From positions 1 to 64,000 of the forward strand of contig NZ_CAMFJF010000009.1 in the NCBI RefSeq assembly GCF_945956895.1: a DNA stretch of 64,000 nt, in the 5' to 3' direction. This document shows positions 36,783-45,824 of the stretch, in pieces. The stretch comes from an uncultured Allobosea sp. (lineage in GTDB: Bacteria; Pseudomonadota; Alphaproteobacteria; Rhizobiales; Beijerinckiaceae). The notes beneath the pieces are model-generated. The model was not told the origin of the DNA and did no database searches. It saw only the letters and a list, made by a program, of their open reading frames with translations. Position 1 is the stretch's first letter; the number at the start of each line of letters is the position of its first letter. The position numbers were made by a program, and so were the translations under genes.

Positions 36783-37978
36783 ACACGATGCGCGGCTATC
36801 TCCGGTCCGACGGGCGCAAGGGCATCCGCAACACCGTCGCGGTCGCCTATCTCGTCGAATGCGCCCACCATGTCGCACGCGAGATCGCTCTGCCCTGGCG
36901 TGAGGAAGGCGTCCACGCCATCGGCTTCCCCGGCTGCTACCCGAACCCTTATGCCGAGCGGATGATGGAGCAGCTCTGCACCCATCCGAATGTCGGCGCC
37001 GTGCTGCTGGTCTCGCTCGGTTGCGAGAGCTTCAACAAATACGCGCTGGAGCGGGTGGTGCGGGCCAGCGGCCGGCCGGTGAAGACGATCGTCATCCAGG
37101 GCACCGGCGGCACCCGCGCCTCGATTCGCGAGGGCCGAGCCTGGGTCGAGGAGCAACGTGCCCTGCTCGACGCGCAGGAGACGGTGCCGATGGCGGTCTC
37201 CGAACTTGTGGTCGGCACGGTCTGCGGCGGCTCGGACGGCACCTCCGGCATCACCGGCAATCCGGCCGCCGGACGCGCCTTCGACCAACTGATCGCGGAA
37301 GGCGCCGCCTGCATCTTCGAGGAGACCGGCGAGTTGATCGGCTGCGAGCACATCATGGCGGCGCGCGCGATCACGCCCGAGCTCGGCACCGAGTTGGAGA
37401 AGTCCGTCGCCAAGGCTGCGCGCTACTATGCGACGCTGGGCTACGGCTCCTTCGCGGCCGGCAATGCCGAGGGCGGGCTCTCGACCATCGAGGAGAAATC
37501 GATGGGCGCTTACGCCAAGTCCGGCGCTTCCCCGATCTCCGGCTTGATCAAGCCCGGCGACGTGCCGCCGCATGGCGGGCTCTACCTGCTCGACGTCGTG
37601 CCGGATGGCGAGGTCCGCTTCGGTTTCCCCAATATCAACGACAATGCCGAGATCGCAGAGTTGATCGCCTGCGGCGCGCATTGCGTGCTGTTCGTGACGG
37701 GCCGGGGTTCGGTCGTGGGGTCGGCGATCTCACCGGTGGTGAAGATCTGCGCCAATCCCGAAACCTACCGCCGGATGTCCGAGGATATGGATGTCGATGC
37801 CGGGCGCATCCTCGAAGGCCGCGCCGGGCTCGACGAGGTCGGCACCGAGATCCGAGACCTCGTCGTCTCGCTCGGCCAGGGCGGTCGAACGAAGTCGGAA
37901 GAGCTCGGCCACCAGGAATTCATCCTGACCTACAAGAGCTTCGAGCCGCTCGGCCCGGCCTGCCTGCCGGCGGCATAG
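36779..37978 (+). CDS. UxaA-family (de)hydratase large subunit, 399 aa
   Basis: The catalytic half of the UxaA family: GYLRSDGRKGIRNTVAVAYLVEC, then GCYPNPYAERMMEQLCTHPNV, VLLVSLGCES, GTVCGGSDGTSGITGNPAAG and FEETGELIGCEHIMAARA. Near the end are FVTGRGSVVGSAISPVVKICAN and FILTYKSFEPLGPACLP. The conserved cysteines and GSDGTSG loop are typical metal/substrate regions. With the upstream small subunit and RraA-like aldolase it suggests a sugar-acid or related hydroxy-acid pathway. Sulfolactate cleavage (SuyB) cannot be excluded. Confidence 0.88.
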   Translation: MNTMRGYLRSDGRKGIRNTVAVAYLVECAHHVAREIALPWREEGVHAIGFPGCYPNPYAERMMEQLCTHPNVGAVLLVSLGCESFNKYALERVVRASGRPVKTIVIQGTGGTRASIREGRAWVEEQRALLDAQETVPMAVSELVVGTVCGGSDGTSGITGNPAAGRAFDQLIAEGAACIFEETGELIGCEHIMAARAITPELGTELEKSVAKAARYYATLGYGSFAAGNAEGGLSTIEEKSMGAYAKSGASPISGLIKPGDVPPHGGLYLLDVVPDGEVRFGFPNINDNAEIAELIACGAHCVLFVTGRGSVVGSAISPVVKICANPETYRRMSEDMDVDAGRILEGRAGLDEVGTEIRDLVVSLGQGGRTKSEELGHQEFILTYKSFEPLGPACLPAA

Positions 37979-38057
37979 ACAGGCGCGTCACGGCGCCCGC
38001 TTCCGCCGGCCAAGCGGATTGGCTAAGCCTCGGTTCATGATGGGAGCGACAGGACGG

Positions 38058-38426
38058 ATGAACTGGCGGAGGAGTGCGATCGCGCTCGTCGCCGTCTATG
38101 TCCTTATCCTGCAGACCACGCTGATCGCGCTCACGGCCGGATTGTCGGCACAGCCTTCACCCGGCCTTGTCCATCCGCTCTGTACGCCCGGCCAGACCGC
38201 ACCGGTCGATCCCGCCCCCGATAGCGGCGGCGCAAAGCTGCCGGAATGCTGCACGACGCTCTGCCTGTCCGCAGCGATCGCGTTGCCGCCGCCATCGCCG
38301 GTTGCGGTCTTCCTTGCGCGCCAGCCTGCCCTCTCCTTCGCCCGCAACCTGCCGGCGGAACAGGTTCGGGTGCCGGCTGCGCAGGTGTACCCGCTCGGCG
38401 CCCGCGCTCCGCCCTTCCTGGCCTGA
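38058..38426 (+). CDS. DUF2946-like exported protein, 122 aa
   Basis: The N-terminal hydrophobic segment (WRRSAIALVAVYVLILQTTLIALTAGL) is an uncleaved anchor or signal. Afterwards HPLCTPGQ and ECCTTLCLSAA give cysteines spaced as in DUF2946 proteins. The C-terminal part is basic. Start ATG 38058 is the most conservative of three in-frame ATGs (38037, 38040, 38058). It is 36 bp before the PepSY-domain gene, and pairs of this kind often sit in iron or copper uptake loci. Function is unknown. Confidence 0.55.
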   Translation: MNWRRSAIALVAVYVLILQTTLIALTAGLSAQPSPGLVHPLCTPGQTAPVDPAPDSGGAKLPECCTTLCLSAAIALPPPSPVAVFLARQPALSFARNLPAEQVRVPAAQVYPLGARAPPFLA

Positions 38427-38462
38427 AGCCTTTCTTCCTTCAGCTCAGACCAGGATTCTCCG

Positions 38463-39824
38463 ATGACAACCGTTTCAACGGTAGCGGCCGCGCCCGAGCG
38501 CGCGGGCCGGCCAGCCGCGTCCCTCTATCGCGCCGTCTGGCGCTGGCATTTCTATGCCGGCCTGATCACCCTGCCCTTCCTCATCCTGCTGGCGGTAACC
38601 GGCGGGCTGTACCTCTTCCGGGCCGAGATCGACGGCCTGATCCATCGCGACGTCAAGCGAGTCGAAGCCCGCATAACCGGCGAGCGACCGCCCAGCGAGA
38701 TCGTGGCGCAGGCGGTGAAGGCCTTCCCCGGCCAGGCCGTGAAGTACATCCCACCCGAAGCCGCGACCGCTTCCGCCGAGGTCACGATCCGCAACACAGC
38801 CGGAGCGCGGATGGTGGTCTATGTCGACCCTTACGATGCCCGCGTGCTCGGCCAGATTCCGGACAAGGGCACGGTGATGTGGGTGATCCGGCAGATCCAC
38901 AGCCTCGCCTATTTCGGGCCGATCGCGAATGGCGCGATCGAGATCGCCGGCGGCTGGGCGATCCTGCTGGTGCTGACCGGGCTCTACCTGTGGTGGCCGC
39001 GCAAGCAGGGCGGTGGCGTGGTCACGGTGAGAGGCAAGCCGCGCCAGCGCATCTTCTGGCGCGATCTCCATGCCGTGACCGGGCTCGTCGCCGGAGGCTT
39101 CGTCCTGTTCCTGGCGATCACCGGCATGCCCTGGTCGGTACTCTGGGGCGCCAAGGTCAATCAATGGGCCAACGGCCATAATTTCGGCTACCCGGCCGGG
39201 GTCCGCGTCGCCGTGCCGATGTCGGATGAGCATCTCGCGCATATCGCGCCGACGACGTGGTCCCTCGAACAGGCGAAGCTGCCGGCATCGCAGGCCGCTG
39301 CCGGCGAGCCGATCGGCCTCAATGCCGCCGTCGCGGCCTTCGATCGGCTGGGCCTCACGCGCGGTTATGCCGTCAATCTCCCGGGCAGTCCGGGAGGCGT
39401 CTATACCGGCTCGGTCTATCCGAAGGACATGGCGCTCCAGCGCGTCGTCCATCTCGACCAGTATAGCGGCAAGCCCCTGATCGACATGAGCTATGCCGAT
39501 TACGGCCCGCTCGGCAAAGCGCTGGAATGGGGCATCAACGTCCATATGGGGCAGGAATTCGGGTTGGCGAACCAGTTCGTGATGCTCGCCGCCTGCCTCG
39601 CCATCGTCCTGCTCTGCGTCTCGGCGCTGGTGATGTGGTGGAAGCGTCGCCCGCAAGGGTCGCTCGGCGTGCCGCCATTGCCGGCGGAGAAAGCGACGCT
39701 GCGTGTGGTCGTCGCCCTGCTCGCCATCGGCGGCCTGATCTTCCCGCTGGTCGGGCTGTCGCTGATTGCCATGGTGACGATCGACAGCGCCCTGGCAAGG
39801 AGAGAGCAGCCTATAGGTGCATAA
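38463..39824 (+). CDS. PepSY-domain membrane protein (PiuB-like), 453 aa
   Basis: The PepSY-associated TM protein has a first helix (WRWHFYAGLITLPFLILLAVTGGLYLF) with WHFYAGL. A periplasmic PepSY-like region follows (ARMVVYVDPYDARVLG) with the VDPYTG-like motif, then IRQIHSLAYFG and GGWAILLVLTGLYLWWPRK. There is a second HxxTG repeat in DLHAVTGLVAGGFVLFLAITG. Three helices end the protein. Family members (PiuB, YqjA-like) take part in siderophore or metal handling at the membrane. It lies next to a DUF2946-like gene but no TonB receptor is in this window. Confidence 0.85.
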   Translation: MTTVSTVAAAPERAGRPAASLYRAVWRWHFYAGLITLPFLILLAVTGGLYLFRAEIDGLIHRDVKRVEARITGERPPSEIVAQAVKAFPGQAVKYIPPEAATASAEVTIRNTAGARMVVYVDPYDARVLGQIPDKGTVMWVIRQIHSLAYFGPIANGAIEIAGGWAILLVLTGLYLWWPRKQGGGVVTVRGKPRQRIFWRDLHAVTGLVAGGFVLFLAITGMPWSVLWGAKVNQWANGHNFGYPAGVRVAVPMSDEHLAHIAPTTWSLEQAKLPASQAAAGEPIGLNAAVAAFDRLGLTRGYAVNLPGSPGGVYTGSVYPKDMALQRVVHLDQYSGKPLIDMSYADYGPLGKALEWGINVHMGQEFGLANQFVMLAACLAIVLLCVSALVMWWKRRPQGSLGVPPLPAEKATLRVVVALLAIGGLIFPLVGLSLIAMVTIDSALARREQPIGA

Positions 39825-39866
39825 ACTGCATCATTCGCCACTTGCGGGCGGCAGGTTCACCACGAA

Positions 39867-39900
39867 CCGAACAACGGGGCGCCATCACCCCGTTGTTCGG
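39867..39900. promoter_or_regulatory. 13-bp perfect dyad, no U-tract
   Basis: CCGAACAACGGGG (39867-39879), an 8-base spacer, then CCCCGTTGTTCGG (39888-39900). Neither strand has a T-run after the stem, so a standard terminator is unlikely. It lies 43 bp after the PepSY stop and 80 bp before the DUF2336 gene. Confidence 0.6.
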
Positions 39901-39979
39901 GAAACAGCGCTGCCGCCTTAAGAGTAAATCAAGCCGGACCTGCAAAGAGTATAGACACTGCTTTGCCGTGGGGGGCCTC

Positions 39980-41002
39980 ATGCTGCGTAACCTGACCCGA
40001 ATGCCGGCGGACATGTCGTCGGATTCGCGCCGGCAGCTTCTCCACGCCGTTACCGACCTGTTCCTGCTCGACCACGACCCGAACGAGGCGGTGAAGGAGC
40101 ATTACGGGGAGATCGCGACCGGCTCGCTCAACCATCTCGGCGACGAGGACCGCAAGGGCTATGCCGACCGCGTCGCCGCCATACCGACCCTGCCGCATAA
40201 TGTCGCCGTGACCCTCGGCGCCGACAGCAATGTCGAGGTGGCAAGGCTGGTGCTGTCGCTCTCCCCGGTCCTGACCGATACCGACCTTGCCGCCATTGCC
40301 GTCAGCCAGTCGCAACAGCATCTCGTCGCAATCGCCGAGCGCGCGCGCTTGTCCGAAAGCGTCACCGACATCCTCGTCGAGCGCGGCGACCAGAAGGTTC
40401 TGCACACCGTCAGCGCCAATGAAGGCGCCGCCTTCTCGGATCGCGGCTTCGACCGGCTGCTCGAACGCGGCAAGGGCGATGCCAGCATCACCGGAGCCCT
40501 TGCCGGCCGCTCCGACCTCGCGCCGAATCGGGCGCAGCGCGTGCTGCGGATCGTCGAGCAGTTCTCCGATGGCGGCGGTTCGGCACCGGCCACGGAAGCG
40601 GGCGTCTCGCTCGCCCGGCAGGCCCGCCAGCAGCGCCTCGAGGTCAAGCTCCTGCTCTCCGACCTCGCCGCCAAGGTGCGCGAGGTCGACGACGTGCTCA
40701 CCATGCTGGCCGACGAGGACCGCGCCTATCATCTCTCACAGGTGCTGGCCGAGATCGGCGGCATCTCGATAGAGCAGGCGCTGCGCGTGCTGATGCAGCG
40801 GGATGCCAGCGGCATCGCCGTCGCCTGCCGCTCGCTCGGCATCGGCGCCACCGCCTTCCGCGCCATCCTGCAATTGCGGGCGCGGCGACTCTATTTCTCG
40901 TCGCGCGACGTCGACGACGATGTCGATGCCTATGCCAAGCTCGACCTCGCGACGGCGGAGCGGACGCTGCGCTTCCTCAAGCTCAGAACCAAGATCAGCT
41001 GA
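39980..41002 (+). CDS. DUF2336-containing protein, 340 aa
   Basis: DUF2336 is an alphaproteobacterial HEAT-like helical family. Here it covers most of the protein: SSDSRRQLLHAVTDLFLLD, TLPHNVAVTLGADSNVEVARLVLSLSPVLTD, HLVAIAERARLSESVTDILVERGD and LLLSDLAAKVREVDDVLTML. ATG 39980 is preceded by GGGGGCCTC; the long open frame to 39527 is a shadow of the PepSY gene. Function is unknown; Caulobacter relatives have been linked to cell cycle/regulatory genes only by domain co-occurrence. It is probably cytoplasmic. Confidence 0.8.
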   Translation: MLRNLTRMPADMSSDSRRQLLHAVTDLFLLDHDPNEAVKEHYGEIATGSLNHLGDEDRKGYADRVAAIPTLPHNVAVTLGADSNVEVARLVLSLSPVLTDTDLAAIAVSQSQQHLVAIAERARLSESVTDILVERGDQKVLHTVSANEGAAFSDRGFDRLLERGKGDASITGALAGRSDLAPNRAQRVLRIVEQFSDGGGSAPATEAGVSLARQARQQRLEVKLLLSDLAAKVREVDDVLTMLADEDRAYHLSQVLAEIGGISIEQALRVLMQRDASGIAVACRSLGIGATAFRAILQLRARRLYFSSRDVDDDVDAYAKLDLATAERTLRFLKLRTKIS

Positions 41003-41027
41003 GTATCTGTTCGGGATTGCTCCTTGA

Positions 41028-41146
41028 GCCCTCATCCTGAAGAGCGATCAGTGAGGATCGCGTCTCGAAGGATGCTTCAGGAGGCTCGCGCATCATCTGG
41101 AGCACCCTTCGAGACGCCGCTTCCGCGGCTCCTCAGGATGAGGGCT
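41028..41146. repeat. Intergenic palindromic repeat, family C, second copy
   Basis: GCCCTCATCCTGAAGAGC at the start pairs with GGCTCCTCAGGATGAGGGC at the end, with GTCTCGAAGGATG / CACCCTTCGAGACG as the inner layer. The first copy is 36324-36444; the inner halves are more diverged than the tips. Confidence 0.85.
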
Positions 41147-41260
41147 GAGTTTCCGAACCGGCTCCGAGCTGCGGCAGAGGCTCCAGCCACAAAACCGCGA
41201 CATTCGCCTCGCTCCATGCTAGCTTCCGATGGGGTGCGCTGTCGCGAGGATGCTTTCGAC

Positions 41261-41860
41261 GTGAGATTTCCGCTTCTATCCGCAATGACGCTCGCCACCC
41301 TGCTCGGCGCGGGCGCATCGGCGCAGGCGCAGACCTTCCTGCCCCTGTCCGGCTTCGCACCGCTGCCCTCCTTCGCCTGGGACAGCCCCAGCCTCTCGCC
41401 GAAATGGGAAGGGTCCTATGCCCGTATCTCCTCGGGCTTCCAGGTCACCAGCGGCAAGCATGTCCGCACCAGCGCCGGCCCGACCATCGGGCTGGAAGCC
41501 GGGACGATGCGGCGCGAAGGCAATTTCGTCTATGGCATCGCCGGCGCGATCGACTACGCGCCTGCCATCGGCGGCTACGGCTATCCGAGCTTCGGCAATG
41601 CCGCCTTCACGCGCGACATCGCCGGCGCCTTCAGGGTCCAGGCCGGCGTCCTGGTGACGCCCGACGTCCTGCTCTACACCTCGGCAGGATTGAGCGCGGC
41701 CAACGAGACCTGGCGCTATGGCGCCACCAATTTCTCGACGCCCTTCAGCCGCAGCGATATCGCCGTGCGGCCCGAGGCGCGCGCGGGCGTGCTCTGGGCC
41801 GTCACCGACAAGCTCACGATCGGCCTCGAAGCCGCCGTCATCGGGCAGGAAATCCGCTGA
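41261..41860 (+). CDS. Small outer-membrane beta-barrel protein (Omp25/31-like), 199 aa
   Basis: A signal peptide (VRFPLLSAMTLATLLGAGASAQAQ) is followed by short amphipathic strands, including WEGSYARISSGFQVTSG, FVYGIAGAIDYAPA and ITIGLEAAVIGQEIR at the end. The pattern of alternate hydrophobic residues and the GxxGxEx endings fit porin-family barrels common in Rhizobiales. A GTG at 41261 with GAGGA about ten bases upstream is preferred; an ATG at 41218 would break the signal. The gene is in single-gene setting between repeat C and repeat B. Confidence 0.7.
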   Translation: MRFPLLSAMTLATLLGAGASAQAQTFLPLSGFAPLPSFAWDSPSLSPKWEGSYARISSGFQVTSGKHVRTSAGPTIGLEAGTMRREGNFVYGIAGAIDYAPAIGGYGYPSFGNAAFTRDIAGAFRVQAGVLVTPDVLLYTSAGLSAANETWRYGATNFSTPFSRSDIAVRPEARAGVLWAVTDKLTIGLEAAVIGQEIR

Positions 41861-41920
41861 GGATTTGATTCAAGCGGTTGCGAAATTGATTCCGCTTTTA
41901 CCGGCAAGCCTTTGATCTGG

Positions 41921-42002
41921 CGTCATTCTCGGGCTTGACCCGAGAATCTCATGCCGAGAGCGCGCTGGTCCCGAGATGCTCGGGTCAAGCCCGAGCATGA
42001 CG
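41921..42002. repeat. Intergenic palindromic repeat, family B (GTCATTCTCGGG ends)
   Basis: Starts CGTCATTCTCGGGCTTGACC, a hairpin CTCGGG...CCCGAG follows, and it ends GAGATGCTCGGGTCAAGCCC GAGCATGACG. Two further copies lie at 46677-46770 and 57886-57969. All three lie just after gene ends. Confidence 0.9.
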
Positions 42003-42014
42003 TGGTGCCTGTCC

Positions 42015-44261
42015 TCACCCGCCGAAGGTATTGCTCTTCGGGAAGCCCTTGGGCGGCAGGCGGCCGGCTTCGGCGCGGTGGCCGAGCCATTCCAGGAGGT
42101 CGGCCTGCGTCACCGTCCAGGTCCGGCCGGAAGTGTCGAGCCAGGTCAGGCCGTCCGCGAGGTTGAAGGTCCTGGCGTCGGAGAGGCCGCCATCCTTGTA
42201 GCGCTGCAGGCGCACGCCCTTGCCGCGGCCCATTTCGGCCACTTCCGAGATCGGGAAGCAGAGCAATTTGCGGTTCTGGCCGATGATCGCGACATGGTCG
42301 CCATCAGCCGGCACCGCCAGCATCGCGACATGCGTGCCGTCGACATTGAGCACCTGACGGCCTTTGCGGGTATTGGCGACAACGTCGTCCGCGGGCGCGA
42401 CGAAGCCCCTGCCCTCGCTCGACACCATCAGCAGTTTCGTGCCCGGCTTGTAGGGGAAGGCAGAGACGATCTCGGCCGTCTCCTCCAACTCGATCATCAG
42501 GCGGATCGGATCGCCGAAGCCGCGCCCGCCCGGCAGCTTGGACGCATCGAGCGTGAAGACCTTGCCGTTCGAGGCGAGCACAAGCACCTTCGCCGTCGTC
42601 TCGGTGAAAAAGGCCGTCTGGAGCGCGTCGTCGCCCTTGAAGGAGAAGCTCGACTTGTCCTGGACATGGCCCTTCAAAGCCCTGATCCAGCCCTTCTTCG
42701 AGATCACGACCGTGATCGGCTCGCGCTCGACCATGGCCTGGGTCAGGTCGATATCGGCGGTCTCCGGCATATCGGCGAAATCGGTGCGGCGCTTGCCGAT
42801 CGCGGTTTCCGGGCCGAAGGTCTTCTTCACCTGCCGGATATCCCAGGCGATCGTCTTCCATTGCGTTGCCTCGGAGCCGAGCAGCGTCTCGATCTGCTCC
42901 TTCTCCTTGGTCAGTTCGTCGAGCTCGGTCTTGAGCTGCATCTCCTCGAGCTTTCGGAGCGCCCGCAGGCGCGTGTCGAGGATCGCGTTGGCCTGGACCT
43001 CGGTGAGGTCGAAGACCTTCATCAGCTCGATCTTCGGCTCGTCCTCCTCGCGGATGATTTTGATCACCCGGTCGAGATCGAGATAGACGATCAGCAGGCC
43101 GCGCAGGATTTCGAGGCGCTTGTCGATCTGGCCGAGGCGGAAGCGCGAGCGACGCTGCAGCACCTCGCGGCGATGGTCGAGCCAGGCGCGCAGCGCCTCG
43201 GCGAGGCCCAGCACACGCGGCACCAGCCCGCCGGTCAGCACGTTCATGTTCATGGAAATGCGCGCTTCCAGCTCGGAGAGCCGGAAGAGCGATTCCATCA
43301 TCAGGTTGGGATCGACATTGCGGGCGCGCGGCTCGATGACGATGCGGATGTCTTCTGCGGACTCGTCGCGCAGGTCCGCGACCAGCGGCAGCTTCTTGTC
43401 GTTGAGCAGCTCGGCGATCTTCTCGATCAGCCGGCCCTTCGAGACCATGTAGGGGATCTCGGTGACCACCGCGAGCCAGGTGCCGCGCCCCTGGTCCTCG
43501 GCATGCCAGCGCGCGCGGGTGCGAAAGGCGCCGCGGCCGGTGCGGTAGGTCTCCGCCATCGAGGCGCGGCTCTCGACGATGATGCCGCCGGTCGGGAAAT
43601 CCGGACCGGGCACGAAGGTCATGAGCTGCTCGGACGTCGTCTCCGGATGCTGGATCAGGTAGAGCGCGGCGTCGCAGAGCTCGGCCGCGTTGTGCGGCGG
43701 GATCGAGGTCGCCATGCCGACCGCGATGCCCTGCGAGCCGTTGGCGAGCAGGTTCGGGAACGCGGCCGGCAGCACGACCGGCTCCTCGTCTTCGCCGTTA
43801 TAGGTCTCGCGGAAATCGACCGCGTCCTCGTCGATGCCGTCGAGGAGCAGGCGCGCGACCTCGGTCATGCGCGCTTCGGTATAGCGGTAGGCGGCGGCGT
43901 TATCGCCGTCGATATTGCCGAAATTGCCCTGCCCGTCGACGAGCGGGTAGCGCTGGGCGAAATCCTGCGCGAGGCGCACCAGCGCGTCGTAGACCGACTG
44001 GTCGCCATGCGGGTGGAACTTACCGATGACGTCGCCGACGATGCGGGCGCATTTCTTGTGGACCTGGCCCGGATCGAGTCGGAGCAGCCGCATGGCGTGC
44101 AGGATGCGGCGATGGACCGGCTTCAGGCCGTCGCGCGCGTCCGGCAGGGCGCGGTGCATGATGGTGGACAGCGCATAGGCGAGATAGCGCTCTTCGAGCG
44201 CCGATTTCAGATCGATGCGCTCGGCTTCATCTTCCGGCGGCGGATCGACCGGTTTGCCCAT
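42015..44261 (-). CDS. parC: DNA topoisomerase IV subunit A, 748 aa
   Basis: ParC decatenates chromosomes with ParE. The N-terminus has [26 protein letters not shown] and [31 protein letters not shown] carries the catalytic Tyr. The C-terminal domain has repeated beta-pinwheel blades, and the [14 protein letters not shown] element is one. The Ser at position 80 of E. coli ParC, the classic quinolone contact, is replaced by Gln (HGDQ). The 748-aa length and lack of the GyrA box favour ParC over GyrA. It lies 123 bp after recO on the same strand. Confidence 0.95.
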   Translation of the reverse strand: MGKPVDPPPEDEAERIDLKSALEERYLAYALSTIMHRALPDARDGLKPVHRRILHAMRLLRLDPGQVHKKCARIVGDVIGKFHPHGDQSVYDALVRLAQDFAQRYPLVDGQGNFGNIDGDNAAAYRYTEARMTEVARLLLDGIDEDAVDFRETYNGEDEEPVVLPAAFPNLLANGSQGIAVGMATSIPPHNAAELCDAALYLIQHPETTSEQLMTFVPGPDFPTGGIIVESRASMAETYRTGRGAFRTRARWHAEDQGRGTWLAVVTEIPYMVSKGRLIEKIAELLNDKKLPLVADLRDESAEDIRIVIEPRARNVDPNLMMESLFRLSELEARISMNMNVLTGGLVPRVLGLAEALRAWLDHRREVLQRRSRFRLGQIDKRLEILRGLLIVYLDLDRVIKIIREEDEPKIELMKVFDLTEVQANAILDTRLRALRKLEEMQLKTELDELTKEKEQIETLLGSEATQWKTIAWDIRQVKKTFGPETAIGKRRTDFADMPETADIDLTQAMVEREPITVVISKKGWIRALKGHVQDKSSFSFKGDDALQTAFFTETTAKVLVLASNGKVFTLDASKLPGGRGFGDPIRLMIELEETAEIVSAFPYKPGTKLLMVSSEGRGFVAPADDVVANTRKGRQVLNVDGTHVAMLAVPADGDHVAIIGQNRKLLCFPISEVAEMGRGKGVRLQRYKDGGLSDARTFNLADGLTWLDTSGRTWTVTQADLLEWLGHRAEAGRLPPKGFPKSNTFGG

Positions 44262-44383
44262 GCTGCGTCAGCCCTCGTCTCGTCAAAAACTCGCGCATGC
44301 TCTATGGCACAGCACGAATCAGCCCGCCAGAACAATGCAGGTACGCCAGCCCCCGCGCAAACGCCGGGAGCGCCCTTTCACGC

Positions 44384-45145
44384 TTAGCCGGTGGATGATT
44401 CGGCAGGTGGCGCATTCGCCGCGGCCCGCATCGCCATTTCGACCAGGCGCGCCCGCTCCGGCGGCTCGCGCAGGCCGCGGGGATCGAGGATATGGCGGCG
44501 CAGGAAGAAGCCCGTCAGGGCGAACCCTGAGAGGATATCGGCCGGCGACGGGCGACGCCCGCCCTGCCCCTCGACGAGAAATGAAGGCAACTTCAGCAGG
44601 CGATCGAGATAGGGCTCAGCCGCGCGCCGGCTGACGGCCTTGCCGGATTTCGGCGAGACATGGCTGAGATCGTCCGGCGAGCCGGTGACGGCGCAGCGGG
44701 CGAGGTCGAGCCCGAAACCCAGCTCCGTGAGCATGGCGAGTTCGAAGCGGATGATCAGGGCCGGCGCCATCTCGGCCTCGTCGAGATGGGCGACGAGGAC
44801 GGAGAGCCCCTCATAGAGCCCGGGATGTGGATCACGCTCCGGCAAGAGGCGCAGCAGGCCGGCGATGGTGCCGAGCCCATAGAGCGCGACCGGGGCGGCG
44901 ATCAGGCGCGCGGCATGGGATGTCAGCAGCTCGACCTTGTATTCGCCGAGATGCTCGTCGAGCCGGGCGCGCCAGGTCAGCGAGACATTGTTGCCGGGCT
45001 GGAGCGAGGCTTGCGCCTTGGCGGAGCGCCCGCCCCTGACGAGGCCGAGATGGCGGCCGTGCTCGCGCGTCATCGCCTCCAGGATCACGGCGCTTTCGCC
45101 ATGAGCCTTGAGGCCGATGATCGTGCCCTCGTCGGTCCATTCCAT
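44384..45145 (-). CDS. recO: DNA repair protein RecO, 253 aa
   Basis: RecO, an annealing protein, helps load RecA with RecR. The N-terminal OB fold starts MEWTDEGTIIGLKAHGESAVILEAMTREHGRH, which is the family signature, and LLTSHAARLIAAPVALYGLG follows. The helical C-terminal part has LIIRFELAMLTELGFGLDL. There are few cysteines, as expected for alphaproteobacteria, and no zinc ribbon. It precedes parC on the minus strand. Confidence 0.92.
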   Translation of the reverse strand: MEWTDEGTIIGLKAHGESAVILEAMTREHGRHLGLVRGGRSAKAQASLQPGNNVSLTWRARLDEHLGEYKVELLTSHAARLIAAPVALYGLGTIAGLLRLLPERDPHPGLYEGLSVLVAHLDEAEMAPALIIRFELAMLTELGFGLDLARCAVTGSPDDLSHVSPKSGKAVSRRAAEPYLDRLLKLPSFLVEGQGGRRPSPADILSGFALTGFFLRRHILDPRGLREPPERARLVEMAMRAAANAPPAESSTG

Positions 45146-45193
45146 GAAGACAGGATTTAGGGCGTGACGCGCGGCGCTGCAATTTCATGCGCG

Positions 45194-45303
45194 CCGTCAT
45201 CCCGGCCGCAGCGAAGCGGAGCGCCGGGATCTATCGTAGGACTACAGCGCTCTATGATGGATCCCGGATCTGCGCTGCTCCGCAGCTTGTCCGGGATGAC
45301 GCC
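45194..45303. repeat. Intergenic palindromic repeat, family A
   Basis: It starts CCGTCATCCCGGCCGCAGCG and ends GCAGCTTGTCCGGGATGACG. The 3' half matches the copy at 5634-5731. It lies upstream of recO, between recO and the tautomerase gene. Confidence 0.85.
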
Positions 45304-45328
45304 GCGGTTGGTGACGTCGGGGCGAGCC

Positions 45329-45712
45329 TCACGCCACATACTGCGCGATGCCACCGCCGAAGGACCAGTCCTCGCGCTTGACCTCGACGAGGTTGATGAA
45401 GATGTCGTCCGGCTTCAGGCCGGGCTCCTTCATGAGGTTCTCGACGATCGCGGCGTAGAGCTTCTTCTTCTGCGTGACGCCACGCGTATTGGCGACGGTG
45501 AGCTGAATGATCACCAGCCTGTCGCTGCGGTTGAAGCCGAAATAATTGGCGTCGAAGACGAACTCGTCGGCATCGTGCTGGTGGACGACGGCGAAGAGAT
45601 CCTTTTCCGGCACCTCGAAGGTTTCGCGCAGCGCCTTGTAGACGCCGTCGATGATGGCGGCCGGCTCCGCAGCCGGACGGCCGCGGCGCATGGAAATCCT
45701 GATCAGGGGCAT
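45329..45712 (-). CDS. Tautomerase-family protein, 127 aa
   Basis: A Pro follows the initiator Met (MPLIRISMRRGR), giving the N-terminal proline base of the tautomerase superfamily. The sequence ends in FINLVEVKREDWSFGGGIAQYV, characteristic of the larger Tautomerase_2 (MSAD-like) subfamily, about 125-130 aa. At the two Arg positions used by malonate semialdehyde decarboxylase the query reads ANTRG, so that activity is not supported. ATG 45712 is chosen so that Pro is residue 2. It is divergent from a LysR gene that may control it. Confidence 0.85.
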   Translation of the reverse strand: MPLIRISMRRGRPAAEPAAIIDGVYKALRETFEVPEKDLFAVVHQHDADEFVFDANYFGFNRSDRLVIIQLTVANTRGVTQKKKLYAAIVENLMKEPGLKPDDIFINLVEVKREDWSFGGGIAQYVA

Positions 45713-45798
45713 GGTTCGTCTCCGTGTCGAGGCGCAACCGCGCCCTTCGAAGAGCACCATAGGCTGCGTTCTACGATCCGAAAATCGCATCTATGATG

Positions 45799-45811
45799 AT
45801 ATCAATGATAT
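45799..45811. promoter_or_regulatory. Candidate LysR operator between tautomerase and LysR genes
   Basis: ATATCA-A-TGATAT (45799-45811), a perfect 6-bp inverted repeat with one central base, in a 112-bp divergent gap. It is 14 bp before the LysR ATG, so the LysR gene may autoregulate. Confidence 0.45.
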
Positions 45812-45824
45812 GGTATTATGATTT

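Noticed and set aside
41976-44387. Plus-strand 803-aa ORF
   Set aside because: Shadow of parC on the opposite strand.
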